Part shown: positions 13,190-22,745 of the stretch, one piece after another | How the letters are laid out: every line of letters begins with the position of its first letter | How positions within the stretch are numbered: position 1 is the first letter of the stretch | Virus record (IMG/VR): IMGVR_UViG_3300043607_000009 | Span: 1-64,000 of that record | Source of the DNA: a virus | Length of the DNA: 64,000 nucleotides | Direction: 5' to 3' (one strand) | Program-made: the position numbers and the translations under genes | Notes under the pieces: generated by a model | Told to the model about the DNA's origin: nothing | Databases searched by the model: none | Seen by the model: the letters and a program-made list of their open reading frames with translations, nothing else

Positions 13190-16100
13190 CGGACCCCCCT
13201 AAAAGGTTGGCAATCATAGCTTGGTCGTCTTCGTCAGGCTCGGCCGACTCTTCGTCGTCGAGATCCATTGGTTGTTCACGTTGTGCGAGCTCGATCAAGA
13301 TGTCGGGCGGAAGTAGGTGCCGGCGTTCGCGCTCTTCCGGTGTCGCGGCCTCCCACGCCTCTACGCCGCGCTTCGCGACGCGCCACGGGTTGTCACGGTC
13401 CATGTGCTCGAGCACGGCTTCCGTCGCCTTGGGCAAGCCCATGGTGAGCGCGGTGCCCGCCGCGGTGCCGGTGAGGTAGTTGCCGAGCGACGGCTCAATC
13501 GTCGGCGAGAACCACTCCACGGCCGCGCCGGGGATCTTGCCGAGCTTCTTGAGCAATGCCGGCGCCTCCGGCAGCATCCGCGCCAGAGGCCCCAAGGCGC
13601 GCTCGGTGACGGCCTTGCCGACACCACCAGGGACGGGCACTTGAGCAAACATCGTGCCAAGGGCCTCCGCGGCGTAATCCTCGACGCCGGCAGGGTCGCC
13701 AATGCCTTCCTGAGCTCGCAACGCTACGTCCAGCGCTTGGGAGCGCTCGGAGGCCGCTGCCGAGGCGTCCGGCCCGTGGCCGAAGGTAAGGAGGTCCGGG
13801 AGGGCGATCGTCTCGTCCACGATCCCCGGCCGCACGGTGCGCGCCGGAGGGAGGTATTGCTGCGCCTCGGAGTTGAATTCCCACTGATCCTTCGGGGCAT
13901 CCCAATCGCTGTAGATCGCACTCTGTGGCTTGCCGGAGGGGTCGAGGCCCGTCCACTGCGTAGCGAAGCCGTGGCCCAAGTGCTTCACGAGATCTTGGAG
14001 GCTCGAGAGCTTCCGACGTGCCACGGGGGGCGGCCGATCGGGGCCGGCGATGTGCTCGGCGAGCTCGCGGCCGGGGTAGTCCACTTCGCCGCCCTCCGCG
14101 AACTTCGGCTCTTCGGCTTGGGCCTCGTCGTCGTGGCCACCAAGAAGCATCGCGCCTGCGGCCGCGCTCCACACCGGAACTCCCGTATCCAAGATCTTCT
14201 GACGGACTTCGGGCGTGAGCACGAGCGCCGGGAAAGTTTTCGGTTCGTTTAGCACTTCACTGCGGGAGCCGTTGTCTAGCTGATAACCGATCTCTTCCGA
14301 CATGTAGTTGATGATGTCGTTCCAACGATCAGTGAGATCTCCCTTCCCATAAGAGGGCGATCCGTGATCGCGCTTCCAATTAGAAATGGTGTCCCACAAA
14401 AACTCGTGATCCATGCCGCCGGGATCTACGAGCTTCGCAGTGCTCTCTAATGCTTCAATTTGTTCAGTGTCGATGTCGCCGGGATGTACCGGGGTCGTAA
14501 ACTTCCACGAATTGTAGAAATCAGCGGGAGTTTCGTACTCGGCCTCGCGCATCCACTCGGGGCGGCGGTCCTTAGACGAACCGACAGGCATTTTGATGTC
14601 GCGGACTTCCGTGCCGTACTGACGCGCGAGCGATTCGAGCTCGCTGCGATAGAGCTTGTCGTAGATGAACTGCATGCCACCGGCACTCTCGTCGTCTTCC
14701 CCCATGCCGTAGCGTTCCATCTGATCTTGACCACGCACGATCGCGAGGTAGTCTTCGCCATTCTTGGCCGCGTTCACGAGTTGCTTGCGAAGCTCGAGGC
14801 GACCGTACTCCTTCGGATCTTTGAACGGTGCATCGGGCGGCTTCTCTTCCTCGACGCCCATGCGGCGCACGAGGTCTTGCGCTTGAGAGAGCTTCTCGTC
14901 GTGCGTTTGGTACTCTCGAGAGTCACCAGACACCGAAGCATTCATCTCACCACGCACGGTCTCGTGCTGGCGCTTCAGATCGTCCAGCATTTCTTGCGAC
15001 CGATAGCCACGACGCGGCCGCGCATCGTACGCCTGGTTGACTAGCTCTTGACGCTCTTGCCCCAATTGGATAAGCAACGGCTCGATTTCGTCCCGCTCCT
15101 TGTTCGTGGCGCGCTCTTCCTGCGGCGTCAATACGCGATCGAATAGCTTCGTGCTCAGCGCTCCGCGTTGACGGTATAGATCCGCTTCTTGAAGCTCGAT
15201 CGAGCGGTATTTTTCCCAGAGGCCGGCGTCCTTCAATCCTTGACGAAGCCCGTGTTGCGATTTGAAGTCGCCAGTGCGCTCCGCCGCTTTTTCATGTAGA
15301 TCGGACTGGATCTCTTCGACGAGTCGCACTTTTCCTAGATCTGGAACATCATGTTGTGATGTACGGGACCACGACAAGGTGTTTTGAGCGAAGTGACTTG
15401 GATGAGCTAGTCCTTTCAGGTTAGTAATTGATTCGGCGTACTCCGAGTTAGGGGAGACATGTGACAGTCGTGCGTCTTCGTATTGCGAAGGGCTATACGC
15501 AGGGTTGTACGCCTGCACGCGGTTAGTCCCGAGATTGCGAAGCGTGTACCCTTCCTCGAGCAAGCGCCGATCCCCCGGCGCTAACGTGTTGATGTCGCCG
15601 AGAGCCTCGAGCTGCTCGATCGTGCGTGCACCTTTATCAGAGTCAGTCGCAAAGCCTAAGTGAAACTCCGGCCGCTGCGTTCGGATTGCTTCTAGGAGTT
15701 GTTCCTTCGTCAGTGACGCAGGTGGACCGTCAGTGCCAAAGGTCGTGCGCAGAGGCCCCTCGAGTGCGTATTGGAGCTCCTCCTTCTTCAACGGGAATTG
15801 CATACCGTTGCGCTTCAACATACGGCTGGGTTGCAGGAAGCCGCGCCACTGATCGACGGGAGCTCGCTCGAACGGCGCTTGCTGCACGAGCTCGTCGAGA
15901 GTGGAGAACATACCGCGCTGCGGCGCGAGTGCGTTCGCGTACTCCTTGAGCTCGTCCATCGCCGTGCGTGCGGCAGACGCTTTAACCTTTCCGCCTTTCG
16001 CGTAGCCAGGCTTCTTGCGTTCGTCGATCACGTACACGGGAACGGCGTCCATATCCTGCTCGAGCCACCACGCGAGACGATGGTTGCCGTCCGCGAGTTC

Positions 16101-16535
16101 GATCTTGCCCCTCGGATTCACACGCACCTTGAGCGGGGGAACACCACCGCCCCCCCGACTAGCCGCTTGGAGCTCCTCCCAATCGTAGCCGAGCTCGCTC
16201 GCGTCGAAGTCTTCGAGCTCCCCTTCATTCGGGGGCGCCGGCTCAGTGGACGGCCGCCCATGCTGAATGCCAGACCCTTTCGGTTGTGGTAGATCTGAAG
16301 GTTTCACCCAACGCATATAAACGGCGCCTTTGCCCCGTCCGTAGTCCTTCATGATACTTTCGTGCGTCGGTCGCTCCGAGTCTTGTAGGTCTCGGTTGTG
16401 CCAATCGACGTTAGGCGTGCGCGCGTCGGGCGGGGGATCGGCGTCGCCGAGCGGAGTGCCCCTCAAGAGATGCTTCACATCTTCCCGAAGTTGCCCGATA
16501 TTCGTACCCCATTTTGGTTTGCCGCCCTTTGCCAC
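13179..16535 (-). CDS. Very large polyvalent/internal virion-like protein, 1118 aa
   Basis: Residues ~150-185 (KIELADGNHRLAWWLEQDMD, AVPVYVID) resemble a ParB/sulfiredoxin-like fold. Around residue 400, VRLVEEIQSDLHEKA matches a motif widespread in large phage polyvalent proteins. A long Arg/Glu-rich coiled-coil stretch follows, and then an Ala/Pro-rich carboxyl third with hydrophobic GTAAGTALTMGLP. Large multidomain proteins at this position in short-tailed phages are usually ejected with the DNA. I infer that role from position and size only. Confidence 0.65.
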   Translation of the reverse strand: MAKGGKPKWGTNIGQLREDVKHLLRGTPLGDADPPPDARTPNVDWHNRDLQDSERPTHESIMKDYGRGKGAVYMRWVKPSDLPQPKGSGIQHGRPSTEPAPPNEGELEDFDASELGYDWEELQAASRGGGGVPPLKVRVNPRGKIELADGNHRLAWWLEQDMDAVPVYVIDERKKPGYAKGGKVKASAARTAMDELKEYANALAPQRGMFSTLDELVQQAPFERAPVDQWRGFLQPSRMLKRNGMQFPLKKEELQYALEGPLRTTFGTDGPPASLTKEQLLEAIRTQRPEFHLGFATDSDKGARTIEQLEALGDINTLAPGDRRLLEEGYTLRNLGTNRVQAYNPAYSPSQYEDARLSHVSPNSEYAESITNLKGLAHPSHFAQNTLSWSRTSQHDVPDLGKVRLVEEIQSDLHEKAAERTGDFKSQHGLRQGLKDAGLWEKYRSIELQEADLYRQRGALSTKLFDRVLTPQEERATNKERDEIEPLLIQLGQERQELVNQAYDARPRRGYRSQEMLDDLKRQHETVRGEMNASVSGDSREYQTHDEKLSQAQDLVRRMGVEEEKPPDAPFKDPKEYGRLELRKQLVNAAKNGEDYLAIVRGQDQMERYGMGEDDESAGGMQFIYDKLYRSELESLARQYGTEVRDIKMPVGSSKDRRPEWMREAEYETPADFYNSWKFTTPVHPGDIDTEQIEALESTAKLVDPGGMDHEFLWDTISNWKRDHGSPSYGKGDLTDRWNDIINYMSEEIGYQLDNGSRSEVLNEPKTFPALVLTPEVRQKILDTGVPVWSAAAGAMLLGGHDDEAQAEEPKFAEGGEVDYPGRELAEHIAGPDRPPPVARRKLSSLQDLVKHLGHGFATQWTGLDPSGKPQSAIYSDWDAPKDQWEFNSEAQQYLPPARTVRPGIVDETIALPDLLTFGHGPDASAAASERSQALDVALRAQEGIGDPAGVEDYAAEALGTMFAQVPVPGGVGKAVTERALGPLARMLPEAPALLKKLGKIPGAAVEWFSPTIEPSLGNYLTGTAAGTALTMGLPKATEAVLEHMDRDNPWRVAKRGVEAWEAATPEERERRHLLPPDILIELAQREQPMDLDDEESAEPDEDDQAMIANLLGGSDAE

Positions 16536-16538
16536 GGA

Positions 16539-19511
16539 TCACTCCTCGTCATCTCCGGCAAGTGCGGCCGCTGCGGCGCCGGCAGCCGCACCCAACGCGG
16601 CGGCGCCAGCACGACGGCCCGTGCGGTACTTCATGAATCGTGCGTGAGTGCCCGCACGGCGTGCGAAGTTCGCAAGCTCCACGGGATCGTTGCGGCGGAG
16701 CACTTCGAGCACGCGCTCTGCTTCTTTGTCGCTCATCTTCGGCCGATCCGCGATCACGCGCAGCGCCCATGCAGTCGGGACGCCCAACGGCGACACGAGC
16801 GCACGCACGCCAGATGCCGCCTTGTTCAGCATCTTGGAGCCCTCGCCCTCGGCCGCACGTGCTTCTATGCCACGCTCGCCGCGGGAGATCGCCACTTTGC
16901 TGCGTTCGAAGAGCTCCGCTTCACGCTCGAGCGCGGCCTTGAACACGCGGAACTCCCCCTTCGAATCGAAGAACGGTTCCAGCCGTGCCACCGTGGCCGG
17001 CGAGCCAATGATCTTGCGCGCGGTGTTGGCGTCCGTGGACGGTGCGGAGATGAGCTCGTGCAACCGTTGCGCCATGCCCGTGCGAAACGCATTGCGCTCG
17101 GCGAACGACATCGCCTTGGCTTGTGAGGCGAGTTCCTCAGGCTGGAATTGGTGGAACACGCGGCCTTCCTCGAGCGCGTCGCGCACTTCGAGATCTCCGG
17201 CGTATTGCTTGCGCGCCGCGCGGTACTCCTCCGGAGCCGCCGCATCCACCATCTCGACGTAGCGCTTGCGAGCTCGGCGCAGAGCTCGGCCATAGTCGGT
17301 AGGGCCGCCTTTCTCTTCGCCTTGAATCTGTTGATCCCACCCACGCTTCACGAGATCCAAAAATTGGAGCGACGGACTTGAGACCAATCCGATCGCGTCG
17401 GCTTTGCCGATCGGTGTGTTTTCGAGCTTGAGAATGCTCATCGCGTGAGCGATGGCCTTCTGGCCCTCGTCCGTCTCGAGGAGTTGCCGCATCTCCGGCG
17501 TCTCCTTGATCGCGGAGCCTTTCTCGTACGCAGCGTCGTAGAGCGGCTTCGCCTGCGTATAGAGGTTGTCGTTCAACTTGTCGAGATGTTCGAAGTAGCT
17601 GTAAGGCTTGAGGCCCTTGTTCACGCGCTCTTCGACGCGATCACGTCCCGAGTCATGCCGCTTCTGCATCGACTCGAGCTGACGGATCGCTTCTGCCGGC
17701 GACGCCGCGAGCAACGCTTCTTGCGAGAGCGCGCGTGTGTGCGGGCCGCCCATGTCGCCGAGCTCGAGCGGAACACCAGCACGTTGCCCACGTTTCAGAT
17801 CCGCGACGGCCGCGTTCGGGTCCACCATGTCGTTCTGAAGCGACCGGAGAACAGTGCGCTCGGACTTGCCCACGCCACTGCCAAGGCGCGCGGCCGCACG
17901 ACTGCCGAGCTCCTCGGCGCCTACGCCTGCGGCCGCACCGAGCGTGCCTCCGGAGAGCATCGGTAGCAACTGCATGAGCTGCTCGAGCATGTTGCGCGAC
18001 TGCGGCGCTTGTATGGCTGGCGCCTCTTCCTCCGGAGCGTCGGGCGTGACCACGGTGCCATCGCTGAGCACGACGCTGCCACCCGTCTGATAGTGCCGCT
18101 TGATGTGTCCGCCACGAGCGCGTTGCTGCGGAGCTCCTTGCTGTTGAATGAGTTGTTCGTACTCCGCCCGCTGCTCCGGCGAGAGTTGGTCCGGGGTCTT
18201 CGGCTTAGGACCGGCGTTGTTGCCTCCCTCGGGGAACAACGGATGCGCCGTCGCCCACTTGCCAAGCTCGTCGTAGAAGAACTCGTCGAACGTGCCGTGC
18301 GCCTTCTTGTATTCGCGCGCGAGCGCGGCGACCTCCATGTCCCGCTGCGAGAGCTTGGCAGCGGTCTCGAGGATCATCTTGCGGCCCTCGGGCGTTTGAC
18401 TGAGCCCCGGCGTCATCTGCGTCAAGAACTTGCGATCTGCATCCGACATGGCTCCCGGCATACCGGAGCCGCCCGATGGGTTGCGGTTCTGCAAGGCGAG
18501 TGAGCTCGCGATCGTGAGCGCCGCCTGTTTCTTGTCGAGATTGGGATCTACCTTGATCCCGAAGTAATCTAGCACGCTCGCGACATCGGTCATGATCGGC
18601 GTGAGCCGGCCCGTCTCGATCCCCTCGAGCAAGTCGCCCATGCGATCGAGCTGTGTCAATCGTTCCTGCGCCGGCAGCACCTTGTCTTGTAGCTCTACGT
18701 ATTGCTTACCGATGCCCGTGCCGATCGCCTCGGAACTCTTCTCGCCTTCCTTTGCGCCAAGCTCTTTGACGAGCGTGGAGAGCGGGATCTGTGCGCCTTC
18801 GACTTCTGCGCCTTCACTGTCGATGCCGACAAGCGTTGGCACGCCGTTCACCGTGCGTACGGTGTACTGGCCTGCACGGCTCTTGGTGCCCATCTTCACG
18901 CGCACCGCGCGGTCAATCTCCTCCGGAGTCATGTGCCCAAGATCAGCGAGTTTCTTGAACGCTTCGTAGTCCGCAGGGCTTCGCGCCGTCGATCCGGACA
19001 AGAGCTTCGCGAGCAGATTCACGCGGCCCGTCTTGTTGATCTTCTCGAGGCCGAGCTGCGCCGTCAGATAGTCTTTGTCGGCACCGGCCATTGCCGTATC
19101 GAGTTGCGAAAGCGAGTCGTCGCGGTTGCGATCGAACTCGCCCTTCTCGCCCGCGTACTTCGCGAGCGCCCCGGACATCTGGCCGAACGACTCGCCGATC
19201 TGCCCCGTGCGCGTCGGTGAGCCAAGCGCCGCGGATGCTGCGAGCAACGCCTGGCCGGGGTTGTAGCGCTCCGCCTGCAAGCGCTCCTTCGCCGTGCGCA
19301 GCGCCGCGCGGACTTGATCCGCCTGCGAGCGCATCTGGCCCATGATGGCCTTCTCGTTCTCGGACGGCTGCGAGAACTCGTTGAGAAGCTGTTGCGTAGG
19401 CGACGCCGTAGGCCCTGCCACTTCGTCGTCAGTAGTATCGTCGTCCGCGACGAGCTCCTCATCGTCGAGTCCCGCCAAACCCCCTTCTTGGAACTTACGC
19501 CGCACGCGCAT
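16539..19511 (-). CDS. Large internal virion-like protein, 990 aa
   Basis: It begins with a short basic RKFQEGGLAG segment and an acidic stretch, then a long helical region rich in Gln/Glu/Ala (residues ~40-430). Residues ~560-900 form a second helical block (LERTV..., MQKRHDSGRDRVEERVN, DYGRALRRARKRYVEMVDAA). The carboxyl end is Ala/Gly-rich with a weak membrane-like segment (AAALGAAAGAAAAALAG). Size, helicity and place between tail-hub and late genes suggest an ejection protein; no catalytic motif is visible. Confidence 0.6.
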   Translation of the reverse strand: MRVRRKFQEGGLAGLDDEELVADDDTTDDEVAGPTASPTQQLLNEFSQPSENEKAIMGQMRSQADQVRAALRTAKERLQAERYNPGQALLAASAALGSPTRTGQIGESFGQMSGALAKYAGEKGEFDRNRDDSLSQLDTAMAGADKDYLTAQLGLEKINKTGRVNLLAKLLSGSTARSPADYEAFKKLADLGHMTPEEIDRAVRVKMGTKSRAGQYTVRTVNGVPTLVGIDSEGAEVEGAQIPLSTLVKELGAKEGEKSSEAIGTGIGKQYVELQDKVLPAQERLTQLDRMGDLLEGIETGRLTPIMTDVASVLDYFGIKVDPNLDKKQAALTIASSLALQNRNPSGGSGMPGAMSDADRKFLTQMTPGLSQTPEGRKMILETAAKLSQRDMEVAALAREYKKAHGTFDEFFYDELGKWATAHPLFPEGGNNAGPKPKTPDQLSPEQRAEYEQLIQQQGAPQQRARGGHIKRHYQTGGSVVLSDGTVVTPDAPEEEAPAIQAPQSRNMLEQLMQLLPMLSGGTLGAAAGVGAEELGSRAAARLGSGVGKSERTVLRSLQNDMVDPNAAVADLKRGQRAGVPLELGDMGGPHTRALSQEALLAASPAEAIRQLESMQKRHDSGRDRVEERVNKGLKPYSYFEHLDKLNDNLYTQAKPLYDAAYEKGSAIKETPEMRQLLETDEGQKAIAHAMSILKLENTPIGKADAIGLVSSPSLQFLDLVKRGWDQQIQGEEKGGPTDYGRALRRARKRYVEMVDAAAPEEYRAARKQYAGDLEVRDALEEGRVFHQFQPEELASQAKAMSFAERNAFRTGMAQRLHELISAPSTDANTARKIIGSPATVARLEPFFDSKGEFRVFKAALEREAELFERSKVAISRGERGIEARAAEGEGSKMLNKAASGVRALVSPLGVPTAWALRVIADRPKMSDKEAERVLEVLRRNDPVELANFARRAGTHARFMKYRTGRRAGAAALGAAAGAAAAALAGDDEE

Positions 19512-20511
19512 ACGCCAACCTCAGTGGGCCACCACCCGCGTAGTGGATACGGCCGCCTCGCTTCAAATACCCGTACCCCGGATTCCCTCCGGCAGTCGCA
19601 TTGCTGCCGGTCTTCTTGCCACCGCCGAACAAGTTCACGAGGCCGGCGATCCCCGTCGCGAGCGAACCGGCTTGCGCGAGCGGCGACGGCCCCGACACCG
19701 TGCTCGGCCCCGTTTGAGAGGTCGTCGTCGTGCGATCGGTCTGAAGCCCCTGCAACAATTGCGCGAGCGCTCCGGCTTGTTGCATCGGGTAGTCGCGCTG
19801 TTGCGTGAAGTCTTGGTACGCGAGATCCGCCGAGCGCTGGTTCTGGTTTTGCTGCGTGGCGCCGATGTTCTCGAGTGCGGCTGCACCCGTGAGCCCCATC
19901 TGTTGCTGGATCTGCGCCAACGGGCCTTGCATGCCGGCGAGCTGCACGTTGCGCGACGCATCGTTGTTGAAGATGTTCGCCGCGTTGTTGTAGCCGGTGT
20001 CGAGAGCGGCCAAATTCTGCGCGTTCAAGCCTTCGGTGAGATCTCGCACGCCACGATCGACTTCGCCCCGGTAGGCAGACGAGCGCGTATCGTGGCCCAT
20101 CGCACCAAACTTCGACTCGACGGCCGGCATGAGCTTCTCGCGAAGCGCACGCTCGGTGAGCTGCGCGTTGCGATCGGTGACGTTCTGGGTGTATGGACTC
20201 ATGTACTCCGACGCTGCACCGGGGAACGTCTTGCCCGCCTGCGCGAGATACGGGGCGGCCATCGCCGTCGGACTCGGAGCGTTGGCGACTTGATCGCGCA
20301 CTTGGCCGAAGGCGCCCACTTGATCTGGCGTGAGGCCGGCGATCCTCGGTCCGGTGTACGGCTGGTACGGCTGCATGCCCGCCGCCATTCCTCCGGAGAG
20401 CAATTGCTGCACGTAGTCGGAGAGATATTGCGGCAGTCCTTGGACCGTCGATCCTGTCGTCGTCGATGCCGGAGGTTGGGTGCCCTCGAGCAAGAAATCC
20501 ATAACGCCCAT
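19495..20511 (-). CDS. Tail/ejection-module protein, 338 aa
   Basis: The segment SEYMSPYTQNVTDRNAQL, followed by LREKLMPAVESKFGAMG and a Gln/Asn-rich helical region, matches a common uncharacterised short-tailed phage protein found just before the ejection proteins. The carboxyl end is Gly-rich with LKRGGRIHYAGGG. It overlaps the following gene by 17 nt. A structural role is inferred from context. Confidence 0.65.
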   Translation of the reverse strand: MGVMDFLLEGTQPPASTTTGSTVQGLPQYLSDYVQQLLSGGMAAGMQPYQPYTGPRIAGLTPDQVGAFGQVRDQVANAPSPTAMAAPYLAQAGKTFPGAASEYMSPYTQNVTDRNAQLTERALREKLMPAVESKFGAMGHDTRSSAYRGEVDRGVRDLTEGLNAQNLAALDTGYNNAANIFNNDASRNVQLAGMQGPLAQIQQQMGLTGAAALENIGATQQNQNQRSADLAYQDFTQQRDYPMQQAGALAQLLQGLQTDRTTTTSQTGPSTVSGPSPLAQAGSLATGIAGLVNLFGGGKKTGSNATAGGNPGYGYLKRGGRIHYAGGGPLRLAYARAA

Positions 20512-22518
20512 TTATTCTCTCTCTAAGAGTTTCAAAGCCTCTGGATCTCGAAGCAACGGCTTCTTGTTGCGTTGCGCTGATTCGTAGCTTCGTAGCACGT
20601 CGGACTGCGGCTTGAGCTTGCGGAGCTCTTCGATGATCGACCGCACGCCCTCCGGATCGCCCGCGCGTTGTTTGAAGAAGTCGTCCACGAGCGACGGGAT
20701 CTTACCGCCCTTGGCGAAGCCTTCGCGAAGAAATTGCGCGCTTCCCGGTGCCGTCGTATTGAGCTGTTGCTCGAGCTCCGTCACACGAGCCCCACTATTG
20801 AGTACCGTCTCGAGTTCGCCTGCGAACTTCGTGAGCGATTCGACGGCACCGCCTCTCGACTTGACCACCGTGAGCTTCGGCGCACCGTCCGGCTTCTTCA
20901 TTGCGTCACGGAAACGTTGCACCGCGGCGAGTCGAGCCCGCTTCTCGACGTCGGTGAGCGGCGAACGAAGACCGCCTTCGCCCGTGACGATGCGTTCGAC
21001 CCAATCGCCACGGATGCGCCCCCCCTTGGCTTTGTGGATCGGCTCGCCCACGAGTTCGTCGATCTGTTGCTTCGCTTCCTCGAGCGTGCGCGGCGAAGAG
21101 ATGTGCGAGCCGTCCTTCGAAATGTAGAACTGCCCGTTCGGCCCCTGCATCGGCGCGTGCTTGATGAGGTAGCCGCGGTACGCCTGGCTCAAGTCGCCGC
21201 TCGGTGGCTTCACCTTACCGCCCTTCGCTTTGCGGAGATATTCCTCGGGGCGCTTTGCGTCGGCCGAGAACTTCCCTTTCGCGAGTTGTTGGCCCTTGTG
21301 CTTGCGGATGTTCGAACGGAGCTCGTCGAGGCGGCGTGCGCCTTCCTCCGGAGAGCCATCGCCGAGGAGTGCGACGGTCTCGGCGTCCATCACGTATTCG
21401 TCGTTCGAGAGCTTCGCGTCGATGTCGTCCGATCGACCCGAGCCTATGCCCTTGATGTAGTGTCCCCCGCGGCGCATCGGCGGCAGCGCGTTGTCGCTGA
21501 AGAATTGGTGCTCGCCGCCGTTCTGCCCGTACGTGAAGTAGTCCTCCGGTGACGGGAGCCCCGTCACGGTCCTATTGAGCGGCAGGCGCCGTAGCGGCGG
21601 CGACGCGAGAGCGGTAGGCCCTTGCGTCGGCCGCTCGCCGTGCGAGCCTCCTAGAAGAGCCAAGGCACCCGCCCCGGCGCCGGCAATGCGCCCCCACGCC
21701 GGAGCTCCGGTGTCCGGGTTGGTGAAGATGTTCTTGATCCCACCCCACAGCCCTCCGCCACCGCCGCCTCCACTGCCGCTCGGTGGGCCTCCGCCGCCCC
21801 CAGGGATGAACCCGCCGATGTCGCTCGCAGTGCTCAGCACGTTTTGCGCGTCGCTGCCTTCGGGCATGAGTTGCGAAAGCGCCCCCGCACCTTTGGCACC
21901 CAACGACAACGTGTTCATGAGACTGCTCCCGCCCCCGCCTCCTCCACCTCCGATGATGCTGCTCAGCCAACCGGGCGTGGACGCTGCGGCCGCGGTAGGA
22001 GCTGCCGCTGCGGCAGGAATGCTTCCGGAGACGCTCCCAAGACTCTGCCATCCTTGCCCAAGGAGATTCCCAACTCCGGTGCCGCCACTGGTGGCGCCGC
22101 CGCCTACAGCACTCAACCCGCCACCGCCGCCGCCCGCACCCGCGCCGAACGCTCCCATCGCGCCGGCTATGGCAAGAGGCGCGAGCAAGATCGCGGGGTG
22201 CTCCGCGGTGTAGTTGCCGATGCGACTGATATGTTCCGTGATCCACGGCGAAGAGTGCGCCGTCTCGGCGTTCCGTTCATTCATGAACGCGGTCCAATCT
22301 TCAGCCGGAATTCCATTCTCGACGGCAAGATCTTGTGCGAGCTGTGATTGGCCCCCGAAGTTCAAGTTGCTCAAAAAGTCGCCAAGCGGATCGCCCGCTT
22401 GTGGGACGCCTTGTGGGAACAAAGACTGACCCATCATGTTGGCGTTCTGTTCTTGCGCCGCAAGACGATCGGCGAGATCTTGCGAGACCGCGTAGTTGTT
22501 GTAGTTACTCGGCATCAC
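20512..22518 (-). CDS. Gly-rich virion-module protein, 668 aa
   Basis: The first ~330 residues are rich in Gly/Ala/Ser/Pro with membrane-like Ala stretches (AILLAPLAIAGAMGAFGAGA). A conserved block follows at ~355-440 (GSGRSDDIDAKLSNDEYVMD, AETVALLGDGS, NIRKHKGQQLAKGKFS), which is a recognisable phage domain of unknown function. AKGG elements recur. It lies between the tail hub and ejection genes. Several long Gly codon runs make the DNA locally repetitive. Confidence 0.65.
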   Translation of the reverse strand: MMPSNYNNYAVSQDLADRLAAQEQNANMMGQSLFPQGVPQAGDPLGDFLSNLNFGGQSQLAQDLAVENGIPAEDWTAFMNERNAETAHSSPWITEHISRIGNYTAEHPAILLAPLAIAGAMGAFGAGAGGGGGGLSAVGGGATSGGTGVGNLLGQGWQSLGSVSGSIPAAAAAPTAAAASTPGWLSSIIGGGGGGGGSSLMNTLSLGAKGAGALSQLMPEGSDAQNVLSTASDIGGFIPGGGGGPPSGSGGGGGGGLWGGIKNIFTNPDTGAPAWGRIAGAGAGALALLGGSHGERPTQGPTALASPPLRRLPLNRTVTGLPSPEDYFTYGQNGGEHQFFSDNALPPMRRGGHYIKGIGSGRSDDIDAKLSNDEYVMDAETVALLGDGSPEEGARRLDELRSNIRKHKGQQLAKGKFSADAKRPEEYLRKAKGGKVKPPSGDLSQAYRGYLIKHAPMQGPNGQFYISKDGSHISSPRTLEEAKQQIDELVGEPIHKAKGGRIRGDWVERIVTGEGGLRSPLTDVEKRARLAAVQRFRDAMKKPDGAPKLTVVKSRGGAVESLTKFAGELETVLNSGARVTELEQQLNTTAPGSAQFLREGFAKGGKIPSLVDDFFKQRAGDPEGVRSIIEELRKLKPQSDVLRSYESAQRNKKPLLRDPEALKLLERE

Positions 22519-22745
22519 TTCACCATCGACATGACTTGGTTGAACCGATCAGCCCACACGCGCCAATCGGCGAACTGATACGGATCAGGAACCTCCGGCT
22601 GCGCGCGCCGTGCGTTCGCCGCCCAATCGCGCCAAAGGTCGATGTCTAGCAGCGTGAACGGAGGAATGAGCTCCGCCATGATCTGCGTAGTACGATCGAA
22701 CCACTCGAGGCCGTCCATCTCTTCCGGAGCGATCGTCGTTGTCAC
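22515..22745 (-). CDS. Hypothetical small protein, 76 aa
   Basis: It is coupled at both ends: its start overlaps the stop of the tail-hub gene and its stop overlaps the ATG of the next gene by 4 nt. The protein is rich in Trp, Asp and Pro (LDIDLWRDWAANARRA, FADWRVWADRFNQVM). It may be an assembly chaperone or connector for the tail hub; this is context only. Confidence 0.65.
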   Translation of the reverse strand: MTTTIAPEEMDGLEWFDRTTQIMAELIPPFTLLDIDLWRDWAANARRAQPEVPDPYQFADWRVWADRFNQVMSMVK